Assembly: GCA_002433025.1 (NCBI GenBank) | Contig: DJGZ01000006.1 | Coordinates: forward strand, 12,091 to 65,593 | Direction: 5' to 3' | DNA from: Bacteroidales bacterium UBA5833 | GTDB lineage: Bacteria > Bacteroidota > Bacteroidia > Bacteroidales > Lentimicrobiaceae | DNA length: 53,503 bases | Shown here: one piece after another, positions 17,259-26,437 of the stretch | Numbering within the stretch: the first letter of the stretch is position 1 | Layout of the letters: each line of letters opens with the position of its first letter | Translations under genes and position numbers: made by a program | Notes under the pieces: model-generated | Seen by the model: only the letters and a program-made list of their open reading frames with translations | Databases searched by the model: none | What the model was told of the DNA's origin: nothing

Positions 17259-17657
17259 ATGGTTGATATTTTTACAAGAGAAGTAGCCTACAAGTTTGTT
17301 AAATTCGGTGCTGTTGGTTTTTCCGGTGTTTTCGTCGATTTCGGATTTACATACATCTGTAAGGAATGGCTTAAAATCCAGAAGTACGTTTCCAACGCGA
17401 TTGGCTTTACCATCGCAGCCAGCAGCAATTATTACCTAAACCGTATCTGGACATTTCACAGCAATAACCCGGAAATTGCCGTTGAATACGGCCGGTTTCT
17501 GCTGATTTCCCTGATAGGGCTGCTGATAAATACATTGGTGCTGTGGGCCCTGGTCTCTAAGGCAAAATTTAATTTCTATTTTGCCAAACTCCTGGCCATC
17601 GGTGTAGTCACCATATGGAATTTTGTGGTTAACCTGAATTATACCTTTGTGGCCTGA
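17259..17657 (+). CDS. GtrA family membrane protein
   Basis: The protein is 132 residues long with four hydrophobic helices and the GtrA-type N-terminal pattern FVKFGAVGFSGVFVDFG and central segment SNYYLNRIWTFHS. GtrA proteins are linked to export or flipping of lipid-linked sugars for cell-surface glycans. It starts 36 bases after the peptidase stop and may be co-transcribed. It ends convergently, three bases from chaN. Confidence 0.9.
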   Translation: MVDIFTREVAYKFVKFGAVGFSGVFVDFGFTYICKEWLKIQKYVSNAIGFTIAASSNYYLNRIWTFHSNNPEIAVEYGRFLLISLIGLLINTLVLWALVSKAKFNFYFAKLLAIGVVTIWNFVVNLNYTFVA

Positions 17658-17660
17658 ACC

Positions 17661-18527
17661 TTAATGGGTTTTAGTCATTGTTTCAGGGATTACCAGCGTA
17701 AAATCCGCTTTTCCTGAGTTTGCTTGTTCAAGGCTGTCAACCGAAGCCTGCTCCGCGCTTTTTATGGTAAGAATTTTAAGGTCAGGGTTCTGATTTTTCA
17801 GGTACCACATTATGCCTTCATAATTATCGGAATGATAAGTTCCGTGGAAGTGCACAAACAGCTTTCCTGCTGAGAAATTTTTCAGGATAAAGTGCGCCAT
17901 GGTGGCATCTTTGATTGCCTGGGCCTTAGGCAGGTTCTCATTGACGTGCCCGCCGGCACCGCCCATCATTTCAATCATTCCTTTATAGCCGGGTAATTCA
18001 GGGTCATAGGCCGGGGGCAAAGGGGCAATATATTGCAGCGCTTCAGGGCTTAATGCCGATAGTCCTTCAAATCCTTCACGGTTTACCAGCGAAGCATAGC
18101 GGCGCGGTATATTGGTCGCGATAAACGGAATCCCGTTATCCCTGGCATAAACCAATAATGGTTTGTAGTCAGTCTTGTAGTTTGGCCACAACCTTGCTTC
18201 TGACTCAAAATTTCTGTCGTTAACCTTTTTTGAAAGGTATTCATTGATGATCAATGCATTGTCTGCTTCGAACATTTCAGCACCCAGAATCAGTTTATCC
18301 CCGTGCTGTTCGTACAGGGCCCTGGTCAACTCAAGTTGCAGCCAATGGCAAACAGGATTGTTGTGGAGTTCTCCGAAAAGTACAATATCGGCATCTGAAG
18401 CTGCTTTGACCAATTTGCCGAATTCTACGGATTTTCCTTTTGCATTGTATAATTTATAGGCAGGGAGGTCGCTTCGCATGGCGGAAAGCGTAATAAACAG
18501 GGTCAGAATGTAAAGAGTTCTTTTCAT
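17661..18527 (-). CDS. chaN: ChaN-like haem/iron-associated protein
   Basis: This 288-residue protein has an N-terminal hydrophobic export signal (about 1-18). The ChaN (DUF399) motifs are ADIVLFGELHNNPVCHW (about 48-64), LILGAEMFEADN, and HVNENLPKAQAIKDATMAHF, with LFVHFHGTYHSDN near the end. The family fold resembles EreA/ChaN hydrolases, and Campylobacter ChaN binds haem. A role in iron or haem handling is therefore possible but not shown here. No clear lipobox Cys is seen after the signal. Confidence 0.85.
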   Translation of the reverse strand: MKRTLYILTLFITLSAMRSDLPAYKLYNAKGKSVEFGKLVKAASDADIVLFGELHNNPVCHWLQLELTRALYEQHGDKLILGAEMFEADNALIINEYLSKKVNDRNFESEARLWPNYKTDYKPLLVYARDNGIPFIATNIPRRYASLVNREGFEGLSALSPEALQYIAPLPPAYDPELPGYKGMIEMMGGAGGHVNENLPKAQAIKDATMAHFILKNFSAGKLFVHFHGTYHSDNYEGIMWYLKNQNPDLKILTIKSAEQASVDSLEQANSGKADFTLVIPETMTKTH

Positions 18528-18668
18528 GATTTCATCATTAATTTCAGAATTGTGATTTATATAACAGGGCCTGGTGGCAAAAAGTTTTGCCGGATATGTT
18601 CGTAACCCTGCAGTTTGGAAGTCTGTAAATTTTTCCGTTGAAAGCAGGCGCCGGGGCTTCAGCAGAAT

Positions 18669-19163
18669 TTATTTGCTCTTTTTCAGGTTATTGGCCGTGA
18701 ATGTCATTGGTAGCAAATTATTCATGCCATCAACCGTGACTGTTTTGCCCGTTTCGCCTGAAAATATTATCCTTATCTCTTTCCCCTGTCTGTGCTCATA
18801 CTCTGCCAGTACCTGCCGGCAGGCTCCGCAAGGGGAAACCGGTTGAATAATTTCATGCTTATCGGTATCAATGGCAACGGCAACAGCTTCGATAACCGAC
18901 CCGGGAAATTGAGCAGAAGCAGCGAAAAGCGCAACCCTTTCCGCGCACAATCCTGACGGGTAGGCCGCGTTCTCCTGATTATTTCCCGTGATGATCATGC
19001 CGTTGTCAAGCCGGATAGCTGCTCCCACCCTGAACCTTGAGTAAGGCGCGTAGGCGTTCAGGGCTGACTGATGTGCTTTTTCCAGCAGGATTTTGTCAGC
19101 AGTTTCAAGATCACCCGCATCATCTGATAACCTGAAGCGCAGGGTAATATTCTTTTCTTCCAT
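18669..19163 (-). CDS. cdd: Cytidine deaminase
   Basis: This 164-residue enzyme converts cytidine to uridine in pyrimidine salvage. Zinc ligands are visible in LCAERVALFAA (Cys, with the catalytic Glu) and PCGACRQVL (two Cys), the homotetrameric type. The start is at the ATG that gives about 25 residues before the AYAPYSRFRVGAA motif. It follows the O-antigen ligase by 61 bases on the same strand and precedes chaN by 141. Confidence 0.95.
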   Translation of the reverse strand: MEEKNITLRFRLSDDAGDLETADKILLEKAHQSALNAYAPYSRFRVGAAIRLDNGMIITGNNQENAAYPSGLCAERVALFAASAQFPGSVIEAVAVAIDTDKHEIIQPVSPCGACRQVLAEYEHRQGKEIRIIFSGETGKTVTVDGMNNLLPMTFTANNLKKSK

Positions 19164-19224
19164 AATAGGGAGGCATTTCAGCCGCTAATTTAAGTATTTT
19201 ATTTTAGAATCGCCGATTCCTGAA

Positions 19225-20898
19225 TCAACCAGTGAGTTCTTCGTTATTCCGGCGGCGACCGAAAAGCAGCAAGGCGTTGAAAAAAGCAAAGAAAGTCGCT
19301 CCGGCCTGCGTTTCCAGGGTATCTTCAGTGAGCATGGACATGAAAATAATGATAAAGAATACCACATAGTAATAGTCACTGAATCTGCCAAGTTTGATGG
19401 CGGGGTAGATCAGGGTAAAAAGAAACCATGCAAGGCCGAAAACGCCGAATGCAATAAAAATTGCCAGAAACTGATTGTGCGACCGCTTTCTGTAATCCTC
19501 CTGAAGTTTGGATCCAGTTTCATTGTATGCTTTGTAAAAAGCATCGTTAAGGTCACCGGTTCCGACTCCTGTAAGCCAGTGCTTTTTTACAATATGGATT
19601 GAGGTTTTCCAGTATTCAAACCGCTGCATTACCGATGATGCATTAGGGTCGCCATGCCTGATGTAATTGGAATAACCCATGGCGATCTGCTCAAACCGTG
19701 ATTTCAGATTAAAGTTCTCCAGGTAATCGGCGTTGGCTACTCCATTTTCAATATGCCTGACTTCAGCATCGGTGAGTTTCCTGACTCCCCGTGCATCTTT
19801 CCGGTAGCCTTTGGAATGCAGGAACCTTATCAGGGTGTAATTCAATTCATGACCTTTTTTATCAGTTCCGTCATAACTGAGTTTGCTGCGCTTGTTCCAT
19901 TCATGCCGCAATTCAGTAGGACAAAGGAAAAGCCCGACAAACTGCCCGTTCTCGATGCCATATGTACAGGTGTCATGAATATAGGGAGTGCCTAATTCGG
20001 TGTACTTGTCGAGGGTGGAAAAATCCACCGGTCTGGCGCTGGTAAAATCCTTTACAAAGGATCTGAAATAATAAACGGAGGCGACTGTTACAAGTAAACC
20101 CAGTATCGCTGCTGAAAGCCTCAGAAATTGCCCTCTTACAGTAAAAATGTAATAACCCAGGAATATAAGTGCCAGCAGGCCGGTAATGAATATGCCTGTG
20201 ATTGACTCAAGGATAAAGAGAAAGAGCAGGAACCAAAGGATTCCGGCTATGATAATATACCTGGATAACTTATGATTGTATTTCTTGTGAATCAGAAAGT
20301 GGATAAGTGTGAAGATAGCAAAGCAGATGGTCAGGCTGAACCGGATATGTGAGATAAAGATACTCAACTCCCTTGGGTCGCTCACATTCTTGGTCAGCAG
20401 TACATAAGTACTTGCAAGTGTTCCTGTAAAAACGGCGAGCGTAAAGAAAATCATAAGTTTCCTGAACCTTTCAGCCGGAAGCCCGGGAGATGTGGCCAGG
20501 ATTACCGGTAAACTCAGCAGCGGGAGTTTAATCCGGAGGTCCTTCAGCGCGTAATTCAGATCAGAGGAGTAAAGGGTGCCGGCTACATGAAGAAGATAAA
20601 GTGATACCACAACTAAGGCAGCCGGATTATTGAACAACATCCTGAACTTTCCTGACAGGCTCTGGCAAGTATTCCTGAAGCCGAAAAGAATCCGCTGCAT
20701 CCTGCCTTTAACACCGTCTCCCCCTGGAGTAACAGACCCGCTGCCCTGGAAAGTCCAGATTCCAAGTAGGATAAACTGAGAAATACTCATGCCGAATTCA
20801 GAAAGCGGGATGGAAATGGCAAGCAACACCAATGTATAGAACATCAGCGATGACGCATCGGTGTCGATCTTCATGGTGATCTTTGATAAACCAGCCAT
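19225..20898 (-). CDS. O-antigen ligase/polymerase-like membrane protein
   Basis: This 557-residue protein has about ten to twelve hydrophobic helices and one large soluble loop (about 280-430). That loop is followed by the Wzy_C/WaaL-type segment GVGTGDLNDAFY and RSHNQFLAIFIAFGVFG. Ligases and polymerases of this superfamily join glycan chains carried on undecaprenyl diphosphate to lipid A core or proteins. Which of these applies cannot be told from sequence alone. It starts 20 bases after the S41 protease stop, so it belongs to the hemD-rnpA run. Confidence 0.85.
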   Translation of the reverse strand: MAGLSKITMKIDTDASSLMFYTLVLLAISIPLSEFGMSISQFILLGIWTFQGSGSVTPGGDGVKGRMQRILFGFRNTCQSLSGKFRMLFNNPAALVVVSLYLLHVAGTLYSSDLNYALKDLRIKLPLLSLPVILATSPGLPAERFRKLMIFFTLAVFTGTLASTYVLLTKNVSDPRELSIFISHIRFSLTICFAIFTLIHFLIHKKYNHKLSRYIIIAGILWFLLFLFILESITGIFITGLLALIFLGYYIFTVRGQFLRLSAAILGLLVTVASVYYFRSFVKDFTSARPVDFSTLDKYTELGTPYIHDTCTYGIENGQFVGLFLCPTELRHEWNKRSKLSYDGTDKKGHELNYTLIRFLHSKGYRKDARGVRKLTDAEVRHIENGVANADYLENFNLKSRFEQIAMGYSNYIRHGDPNASSVMQRFEYWKTSIHIVKKHWLTGVGTGDLNDAFYKAYNETGSKLQEDYRKRSHNQFLAIFIAFGVFGLAWFLFTLIYPAIKLGRFSDYYYVVFFIIIFMSMLTEDTLETQAGATFFAFFNALLLFGRRRNNEELTG

Positions 20899-20918
20899 TT
20901 CTCCGGTGCCTCTCCGAT

Positions 20919-22625
20919 TTATGATTTGGATTTGGATGTGATGTTTGTGCCGCTTAGGATGGTTTTGTATGTTTGCTGATTACCAAGCACTTCAACGGCC
21001 TTTTTGATTTCCTGGTCTTCGGTTACCGCAGCTTCAACCCGCCCTTTCTGGGCATAGTACCTTGAGACGATTTCGCTGCGCAGCAATGATTTGATTTCAT
21101 CCCTGAACTTGTTGAGGTCAGCCTGCTTATTATGCATCATTTTTGATTGCAGCATTTCAAACTCGTTTTTCAGTTCATCAAAATACTTCTCAGATTCAGC
21201 GGTTTTTTTCAACTCACTCAGCATTTTTTCACTGCGGGTGACATAATCGTAATCCTTATCCTGAAGCCAGCCGACAAATTCAGTGTAAATTTCGTCGGTA
21301 ATGTTAAAATCAGCGGCCGGAAGGATGGAGGAATGCTCCCGTTTGAATTTATTGGCGTAATCAAAAATAAGGTACCGGCTGATCAGGCTCATGGAAATAT
21401 TGCTCAGCATCGGTTGTTCGGTAAGGATATCGGGAATGATCCCACCGCCGTCATATACCAGTCTTCCCGACCTGGTCTTAAAGGTATTGATCAGCGAATC
21501 GGGTATTTTTGCCGAACGGCCTGTACTGTCTTTGTGACCATAATCTATTGCCTGAATGCAACGGCCGCTGGGGATGTAGTATTTTGCCACCGTTACCTTC
21601 ATCTGGGTATTATAACTCAGCGGGATGATATTCTGTACCAGGCCTTTTCCGAAGGTCCGTTCTCCTATGATCACGGCCCTGTCGAGGTCCTGGAGCGCAC
21701 CGGCGACAATCTCTGATGCGGAAGCGCTGAATGCGTTTACCAGCACGACCAGCGGGATTTCGGTGTCAACAGGCTGTATAAATGTCTTGTAGGACTTATT
21801 TCTGTCGGGAGTCTTACCTTTCGTACTGACAACCAGTTCTCCTTTTTTTACAAAAAGATTGGTAATGTTCACGGCTTCGTTCATCAGCCCGCCTCCGTTG
21901 TCGCGCAGATCTATGATAAGCCCTTTCATGTTCCCGCCTTCCTTCAGTTTAAGAAAGGCTTCCTTAAACTCTTTGCCGGAATTCTGTGTAAACCCGCTTA
22001 ATTTGATGTATCCTGTTCCATCACTCAGCATCATTGAGTGCGTTACATTAGGAATGGATACGTTTTCGCGGGTAATCTCTTTTTCGAGCGGGGTTTTCTC
22101 TCCGTCACGGTCGATGAGGACCCTCAGTTTTGTGCCCGGCTGTCCCTTGAGCACACTGCTGACATCGCTCACTGATTTGCCCCTGGCATCTTTATCATTA
22201 ACCTTCAGTATGCGGTCGCCGTGTATAAGTCCGGCCTTCATGGCCGGAGAGCCTTCGTACGGCTCAGAAATCACGATGAAATCTCCCTGTTTGTGAATCA
22301 GGGCGCCGATGCCGCCATACTGACCGGTGGTCATGAAATTGAAATCTTCAATTTCTGCTTCAGAAATAAATACGGTATAAGGATCAAGTTTATCCAGGAT
22401 CGCATCTATACCCGTCTTGATCAGTTCGCCATGGTTAAGTTCATCAACATAGTTGTTGTTGAGCTCCTTATACATAGTGGCGAAAATGTCAAGATTTTTT
22501 GATATCTCGAAACTCGAAGAGGTTATCTGAGCCTGGGCCGTGAAAGCCAGTGATAAGGTTAAGGCAATGCTGATCAGCGCTTTGTAAATCTGTGTCATTT
22601 TTCTCGGGTTAATGAACTGGTTCAT
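20919..22625 (-). CDS. S41 C-terminal processing peptidase
   Basis: This 568-residue secreted protease begins with a signal peptide after a short basic start (ALISIALTLSLAFTAQAQ). A PDZ domain (about 95-180) is followed by the S41 catalytic core. The nucleophile lies in NAFSASASEIVAG (about Ser 306) and the general-base Lys in GERTFGKGLVQ. It is likely to trim periplasmic or outer-membrane proteins. The start at 22625 is chosen because it overlaps the yidD stop in an ATGA quartet, as expected for coupling; an ATG nine codons later (22598) also fits a signal peptide. Confidence 0.95.
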   Translation of the reverse strand: MNQFINPRKMTQIYKALISIALTLSLAFTAQAQITSSSFEISKNLDIFATMYKELNNNYVDELNHGELIKTGIDAILDKLDPYTVFISEAEIEDFNFMTTGQYGGIGALIHKQGDFIVISEPYEGSPAMKAGLIHGDRILKVNDKDARGKSVSDVSSVLKGQPGTKLRVLIDRDGEKTPLEKEITRENVSIPNVTHSMMLSDGTGYIKLSGFTQNSGKEFKEAFLKLKEGGNMKGLIIDLRDNGGGLMNEAVNITNLFVKKGELVVSTKGKTPDRNKSYKTFIQPVDTEIPLVVLVNAFSASASEIVAGALQDLDRAVIIGERTFGKGLVQNIIPLSYNTQMKVTVAKYYIPSGRCIQAIDYGHKDSTGRSAKIPDSLINTFKTRSGRLVYDGGGIIPDILTEQPMLSNISMSLISRYLIFDYANKFKREHSSILPAADFNITDEIYTEFVGWLQDKDYDYVTRSEKMLSELKKTAESEKYFDELKNEFEMLQSKMMHNKQADLNKFRDEIKSLLRSEIVSRYYAQKGRVEAAVTEDQEIKKAVEVLGNQQTYKTILSGTNITSKSKS

Positions 22626-22843
22626 GGGACAGGGTCATAGCCGCTTCCTCCCCACGGATTGCATGAGAGTATTCTTTTCAAAGTCAGCCAGCCGCCTTTC
22701 AGCGGCCCGTGTTTGCGCAATGCTTCCACCCCGTATTGAGAGCAAGTTGGTGTGTAACGGCACGATGGCGGAAGATAAGGTGAAATGGCCCCCTGGTATA
22801 ACCGGATCATCCCAACCATTATGTTAACCAGCAGCTTTTTCAT
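22622..22843 (-). CDS. yidD: YidD membrane protein insertion factor
   Basis: This is a 73-residue protein with the whole YidD core: YQGAISPYLPPSCRYTPTCS near residue 16, followed by the AL..HG segment and a Cys-containing GGSGYDPVP end. It is thought to assist YidC-dependent insertion. It overlaps rnpA by 20 bases and the S41 protease by four. rnpA-yidD adjacency is conserved in most bacteria. Confidence 0.96.
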   Translation of the reverse strand: MKKLLVNIMVGMIRLYQGAISPYLPPSCRYTPTCSQYGVEALRKHGPLKGGWLTLKRILSCNPWGGSGYDPVP

Positions 22844-23207
22844 GTTCCTGAATTAAACGCTGAAACAATAGAATTATTATCGGCTCCAGTTTGATATACT
22901 GAGGAATTTCTTTGCCTGCAAATACCAGGCCGAGCGTGCACTTTTGATCTCCCAGCCCTTCCGACAGTATGTGTTTATTTTTGCGGTAACACTCCCTGAT
23001 GATGCGCCTGATCCGGTTACGGGATACCGCATGCCTGAAATTGCGTTTCGGGACACTGATGATTACTTTAACGACCGGAGGGCCTTCCCATGCTGCGGGT
23101 AACCAAATGAGTTTAAGCGGATGCCGGAATAAAACCTTGCCCTCCCGAAAGAGCCTGTCTGTTTCTGTTGCACTGCATAAACGTTCGTTTTTCTTAAATG
23201 TTTGCAT
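22824..23207 (-). CDS. rnpA: Ribonuclease P protein component
   Basis: This 127-residue protein (from the ATG at 23207) is the basic subunit that helps the RNase P RNA process tRNA 5' ends. The RNR signature is present in FRHAVSRNRIRRIIRECYR. The frame is open back to 23243, but MQTFKKNERL at 23207 matches the family start. Usually rpmH lies directly upstream of rnpA; here hemD does, so the rpmH-rnpA link is broken, as in other Bacteroidota. Confidence 0.96.
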   Translation of the reverse strand: MQTFKKNERLCSATETDRLFREGKVLFRHPLKLIWLPAAWEGPPVVKVIISVPKRNFRHAVSRNRIRRIIRECYRKNKHILSEGLGDQKCTLGLVFAGKEIPQYIKLEPIIILLFQRLIQEHEKAAG

Positions 23208-23268
23208 AGCAACGGCCATTGCATGTTTGACGGCAGCAGGCAAGACCCCGTGAAATCAGGGCTTCTGC

Positions 23269-24024
23269 TTACTTCGATTTGTTGTTGGCCGCTAAATACT
23301 GTTCAATGGCTTTGGCCATAGAAGGAGCTGTGGCCGTTGGAGCTTCAACCTGCACACTCAGCCCTGCCTCTTTAGCAGCTTCAGAAGTTGTATGCCCGAA
23401 AACCCCGATTATTTTTTCTCCCTGTGTAAAGCCGGGAAAATTTTTCTGAAGTGATTTAATTCCGGCCGGACTGAAAAATACCAGTAAATCGTATTTATTC
23501 AGGTCAAGAAAGGTCATATCATCCGGAACTGTGCGGTACATTACGGCTTTGGAGTAGACGATCTTCTGAACGTCAAGCAGATCCGACAACTCATTGTTGT
23601 GATCTTCGTTACAGGGAAGCAGGTATATCTCAGATTTGTGTTTCCTGATGATGTCAACAAGGTCGGATGCTTCCTTGTTACTGAAGAAAATTTTTCTCTT
23701 TCTGTATTGAATGTATCTCTGTAAATAATAAGCAGTTGATTCTGAGGAGCAGAAATATTTCATTGTTTCGGGAATCTCTGCACGCAGTTCCGATGCCAGG
23801 CGGAAAAAGTGATCTACCGCATGCTTGCTGGTAAAGATAACGGCTGTGTGATCGGCAAGCCTCACCTTGTTCTCTTTCCTGAAATCAATGGAACTCAGGC
23901 CCTCAATTTTAAAAAACTTGTGAAAGTCAACACAAAGGTTGTGCTTCTTTATCACTTCATAATAAGGCGACTTTTCAATTTCGGCAGGCTTTGGCTGCGA
24001 AATAAGTACTTGTTTAATCTTCAA
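23269..24024 (-). CDS. hemD: Uroporphyrinogen-III synthase
   Basis: The length of 251 residues suits HemD, which closes the tetrapyrrole ring in haem and sirohaem synthesis. The sequence is divergent, as usual. The family landmarks AVIFTSKHAVDHFF (about 65), LLVFFSPAGIKSL (about 190) and IGVFGHTTSEAAKEAGL (about 215) are present. It lies 62 bases after the DUF4271 gene and 61 before rnpA. The product is needed for the haem in the NirK cytochrome domain and other c-type cytochromes. Confidence 0.92.
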   Translation of the reverse strand: MKIKQVLISQPKPAEIEKSPYYEVIKKHNLCVDFHKFFKIEGLSSIDFRKENKVRLADHTAVIFTSKHAVDHFFRLASELRAEIPETMKYFCSSESTAYYLQRYIQYRKRKIFFSNKEASDLVDIIRKHKSEIYLLPCNEDHNNELSDLLDVQKIVYSKAVMYRTVPDDMTFLDLNKYDLLVFFSPAGIKSLQKNFPGFTQGEKIIGVFGHTTSEAAKEAGLSVQVEAPTATAPSMAKAIEQYLAANNKSK

Positions 24025-24085
24025 TTTTTCTGCAATTTACAATTTTACTTAGGATAACTTCTTCCGGGGTTTTTATCGCAATTGC

Positions 24086-25024
24086 TTACCAGTCTAATAT
24101 TGTGAAGTATTTGTACACAAACAGAAACGGTAAAATTTCGAGGGTGCAAAGATACAAAAATAAATACACAACCGAAAACGATTGCACCGACAACCCGATT
24201 GAAATATTTCTTAACATCCTCATTGCTGCGGCGATAAGAAAAATAGCCAGAATCAGATACAACAGCACTTGAAGCTGACTGAAATGCCATGCGATGATAA
24301 AAGGAAAAGCCGTTAATCCGGCGGTAATATTAAACAACACATTTGTCAGGAGGTATTCGTCGGCGGCTTGCCTGGTCCTGAATAAGCTGCCAAGCCCTTT
24401 GATCACCCGGAGTTTTAGCATCCAGAGAAGGCTCAGGGCTGCTGCAATAACCATAAATGCGAAGAAAGGGCTTTTGATTCCCAGCAATTCATTGAGGTTG
24501 CCCCCCGTCAATTTAAAAAGCAGCGTGCTCGCTCCGGTAACAAGAATCAGCCCGAGGCCGAAAGAGATCCGCTCACTGCTCAGGTTACCGTCCCTTACCA
24601 GCTGATTTACATGGTGCCGCGCGTAAACTGCCCGGAACAACTGCCTCAGCCTCCTGGTGTAATAAAATCGTATCCAGGCCAGGATGGCAACACAAACCAG
24701 CAGGAGGATGGTGAGCCAGTCATATTCCTGCGTTATTCTCTGAATAGGGTCGACCTTTTGATTTGCAGGATGGTGTTGCGCCGTAAACAAGGGAGGCATG
24801 TCATATACAGGGCCGTTGGAGGCACTGTCGGTGGCGGTCACGGGCAGGATGATTTCGCGGAGCCCGAACCTGAATACGGTATCTGCCGGGGGAGGATTCA
24901 GACTGTCTTCCAGGTAGCTGAAATAGCTGCGCACAGTGTCCGCCGCAGGAACTGTATCGGCATGCCGAATCAAAAAGGGAGTGTCGCTTCCCTGATGCTG
25001 GTTGTAAGAAATCTGAGCTGCCAT
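24086..25024 (-). CDS. DUF4271 membrane protein
   Basis: This 312-residue protein has a long soluble N-terminal part (about 1-105) and then about six hydrophobic helices. The transition contains the landmark YDWLTILLLVCVAILAWIR followed by FYYTRRLRQLFRAVYARHH. DUF4271 proteins are found in Bacteroidota, frequently beside hemD, and their function is unknown. The adjacency suggests a role near tetrapyrrole or envelope chemistry. A TAATTTTG box lies only eight bases before the ATG. Confidence 0.88.
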   Translation of the reverse strand: MAAQISYNQHQGSDTPFLIRHADTVPAADTVRSYFSYLEDSLNPPPADTVFRFGLREIILPVTATDSASNGPVYDMPPLFTAQHHPANQKVDPIQRITQEYDWLTILLLVCVAILAWIRFYYTRRLRQLFRAVYARHHVNQLVRDGNLSSERISFGLGLILVTGASTLLFKLTGGNLNELLGIKSPFFAFMVIAAALSLLWMLKLRVIKGLGSLFRTRQAADEYLLTNVLFNITAGLTAFPFIIAWHFSQLQVLLYLILAIFLIAAAMRMLRNISIGLSVQSFSVVYLFLYLCTLEILPFLFVYKYFTILDW

Positions 25025-25394
25025 CCGGGGTGCAAAATTAATCTAAATTTCTCCCACTTTATGCATACCGGACTTCAGTCGCTTTTTTTAAAATATGATT
25101 ATTCAAAAGAAAGCCCGGTTGGGCTGATATGTTGATTTGATAAGGGTAACCGGGGCGCTGTGTTTGTCAGCACAATGATTAATGTTCTGATTAAAAACAC
25201 TTAACCGTTTAACCGTTTTCAAATACTTAATCCGGGTTAAACCGGTGAGCCCTGTTGGCGGGCATTTGTAACTTAAAATTCAACCGGTATTATGATAAAT
25301 TATGATGGAATTGCTTAGGAACACTCCTGATTAAGTTCTAAATTTGCCGCCTGATTTTCACCTTTTAACACTCATACTAACCTGATTTTTACCC
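25025..25394. other. Divergent region between the DUF4271 gene and pta
   Basis: These 370 bases lack a gene. Minus strand: TAATTTTG at 25033-25040, eight bases from the DUF4271 ATG. Plus strand: TAAATTTG at 25339-25346, a -7 box for pta, with no well-spaced -33 element. Near 25201-25241 there is a direct repeat of TTAACCG and an inverted pair, TTTAACC (25208-25214) with GGTTAAA (25235-25241), which may be an operator. Confidence 0.45.
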
Positions 25395-26396
25395 ATGACT
25401 TTGATGAAAACCATAAGGGAGAATGCACAGAAGCTCAGCAAGTGCATTGTTTTGCCCGAAGGTACCGAAGAGCGGACACTGAAGGCCGCGGACTATATTC
25501 TTAAAGAAAAGCTTGCAAGGATTATACTGCTGGGTAACAAGACCGAAATTGAACGGAAAAGCCAGGAGTGGGGTTTGCAGTTTACGGCGAACGCCCGGAT
25601 TATTGACCCTCTTAATAATCCGGATAAAGAAAAGTATGCTGAATTGCTTTATGAAATCAGGAAAAGTAAGGGGCTTTCTTATGAAGAAGCGCTTGTTCTT
25701 ACTGAAGATCCGCTCTATCTTGCCACCCTTCTGATCAAAGCAGGAGAAGCCGACGGGGAGGTAGCCGGAGCGATGAATTCAACGGGAAATGTATTGCGCC
25801 CTGCATTCCAGATTGTTAAGACAATGCCCGGCATCAGTGTGGTTTCCGGTGCATTTCTGATGATTTTCAGGGACAATCCTTACGTACCGGAGAATATCCT
25901 TGTTTTTGCCGATTGTGCCGTTCATCCTGATCCCACGGCCTCAGAGCTGGCCGAAATTGCCATTTCCACGGCGCGTACCGCGCAATCTATCGCCGGACTG
26001 GAGCCAAGGGTTGCCATGCTTAGTTTCTCTACAAAAGGAAGCGCCAAACATGCCCTTTGTGACAAGGTGATTGAAGCGACACGCATTGCAAGGGAAAAAG
26101 CGCCCTGGCTTCAGATCGACGGGGAATTGCAGGCCGATGCAGCCATCGTTGAATCGGTCGGGATTCACAAGGCACCGGGCAGCCTGATCGCCGGCAAAGC
26201 CAATGTATTGGTTTTTCCCAGCCTTGAAACGGGAAATATTGCCTACAAGCTTGTGCAGCGGCTGGCCGGAGCCGAAGCCATTGGTCCGGTACTCCAGGGA
26301 ATGGCCGCTCCCATCAATGACCTTTCCAGGGGGTGTTCGGTAAGCGATATTGTGAACCTCGTTGCCATCACTGCCACGCAGAGCGCTGGTATGTAA
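25395..26396 (+). CDS. pta: Phosphate acetyltransferase
   Basis: This 333-residue short-form Pta interconverts acetyl-CoA and acetyl phosphate. The family segments are CIVLPEGTEERTLKAA (about 15-30), AGAMNSTGNVLRPAFQI and MLSFSTKGSAKH, with the C-terminal LVFPSLETGNIAYKLVQRL. It lies 41 bases before the dehydrogenase gene. With ackA two genes downstream it makes ATP from acetyl-CoA during fermentation, or activates acetate. A Met at residue 4 is an alternative start. Confidence 0.97.
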   Translation: MTLMKTIRENAQKLSKCIVLPEGTEERTLKAADYILKEKLARIILLGNKTEIERKSQEWGLQFTANARIIDPLNNPDKEKYAELLYEIRKSKGLSYEEALVLTEDPLYLATLLIKAGEADGEVAGAMNSTGNVLRPAFQIVKTMPGISVVSGAFLMIFRDNPYVPENILVFADCAVHPDPTASELAEIAISTARTAQSIAGLEPRVAMLSFSTKGSAKHALCDKVIEATRIAREKAPWLQIDGELQADAAIVESVGIHKAPGSLIAGKANVLVFPSLETGNIAYKLVQRLAGAEAIGPVLQGMAAPINDLSRGCSVSDIVNLVAITATQSAGM

Positions 26397-26437
26397 CCGT
26401 TAAGTTTTTAGTATTTAACATCATAAATCAGATTAAA

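Noticed and set aside
21147..21716. Plus-strand frame of 189 codons inside the S41 protease gene
   Set aside because: Antisense of a well-supported protease.
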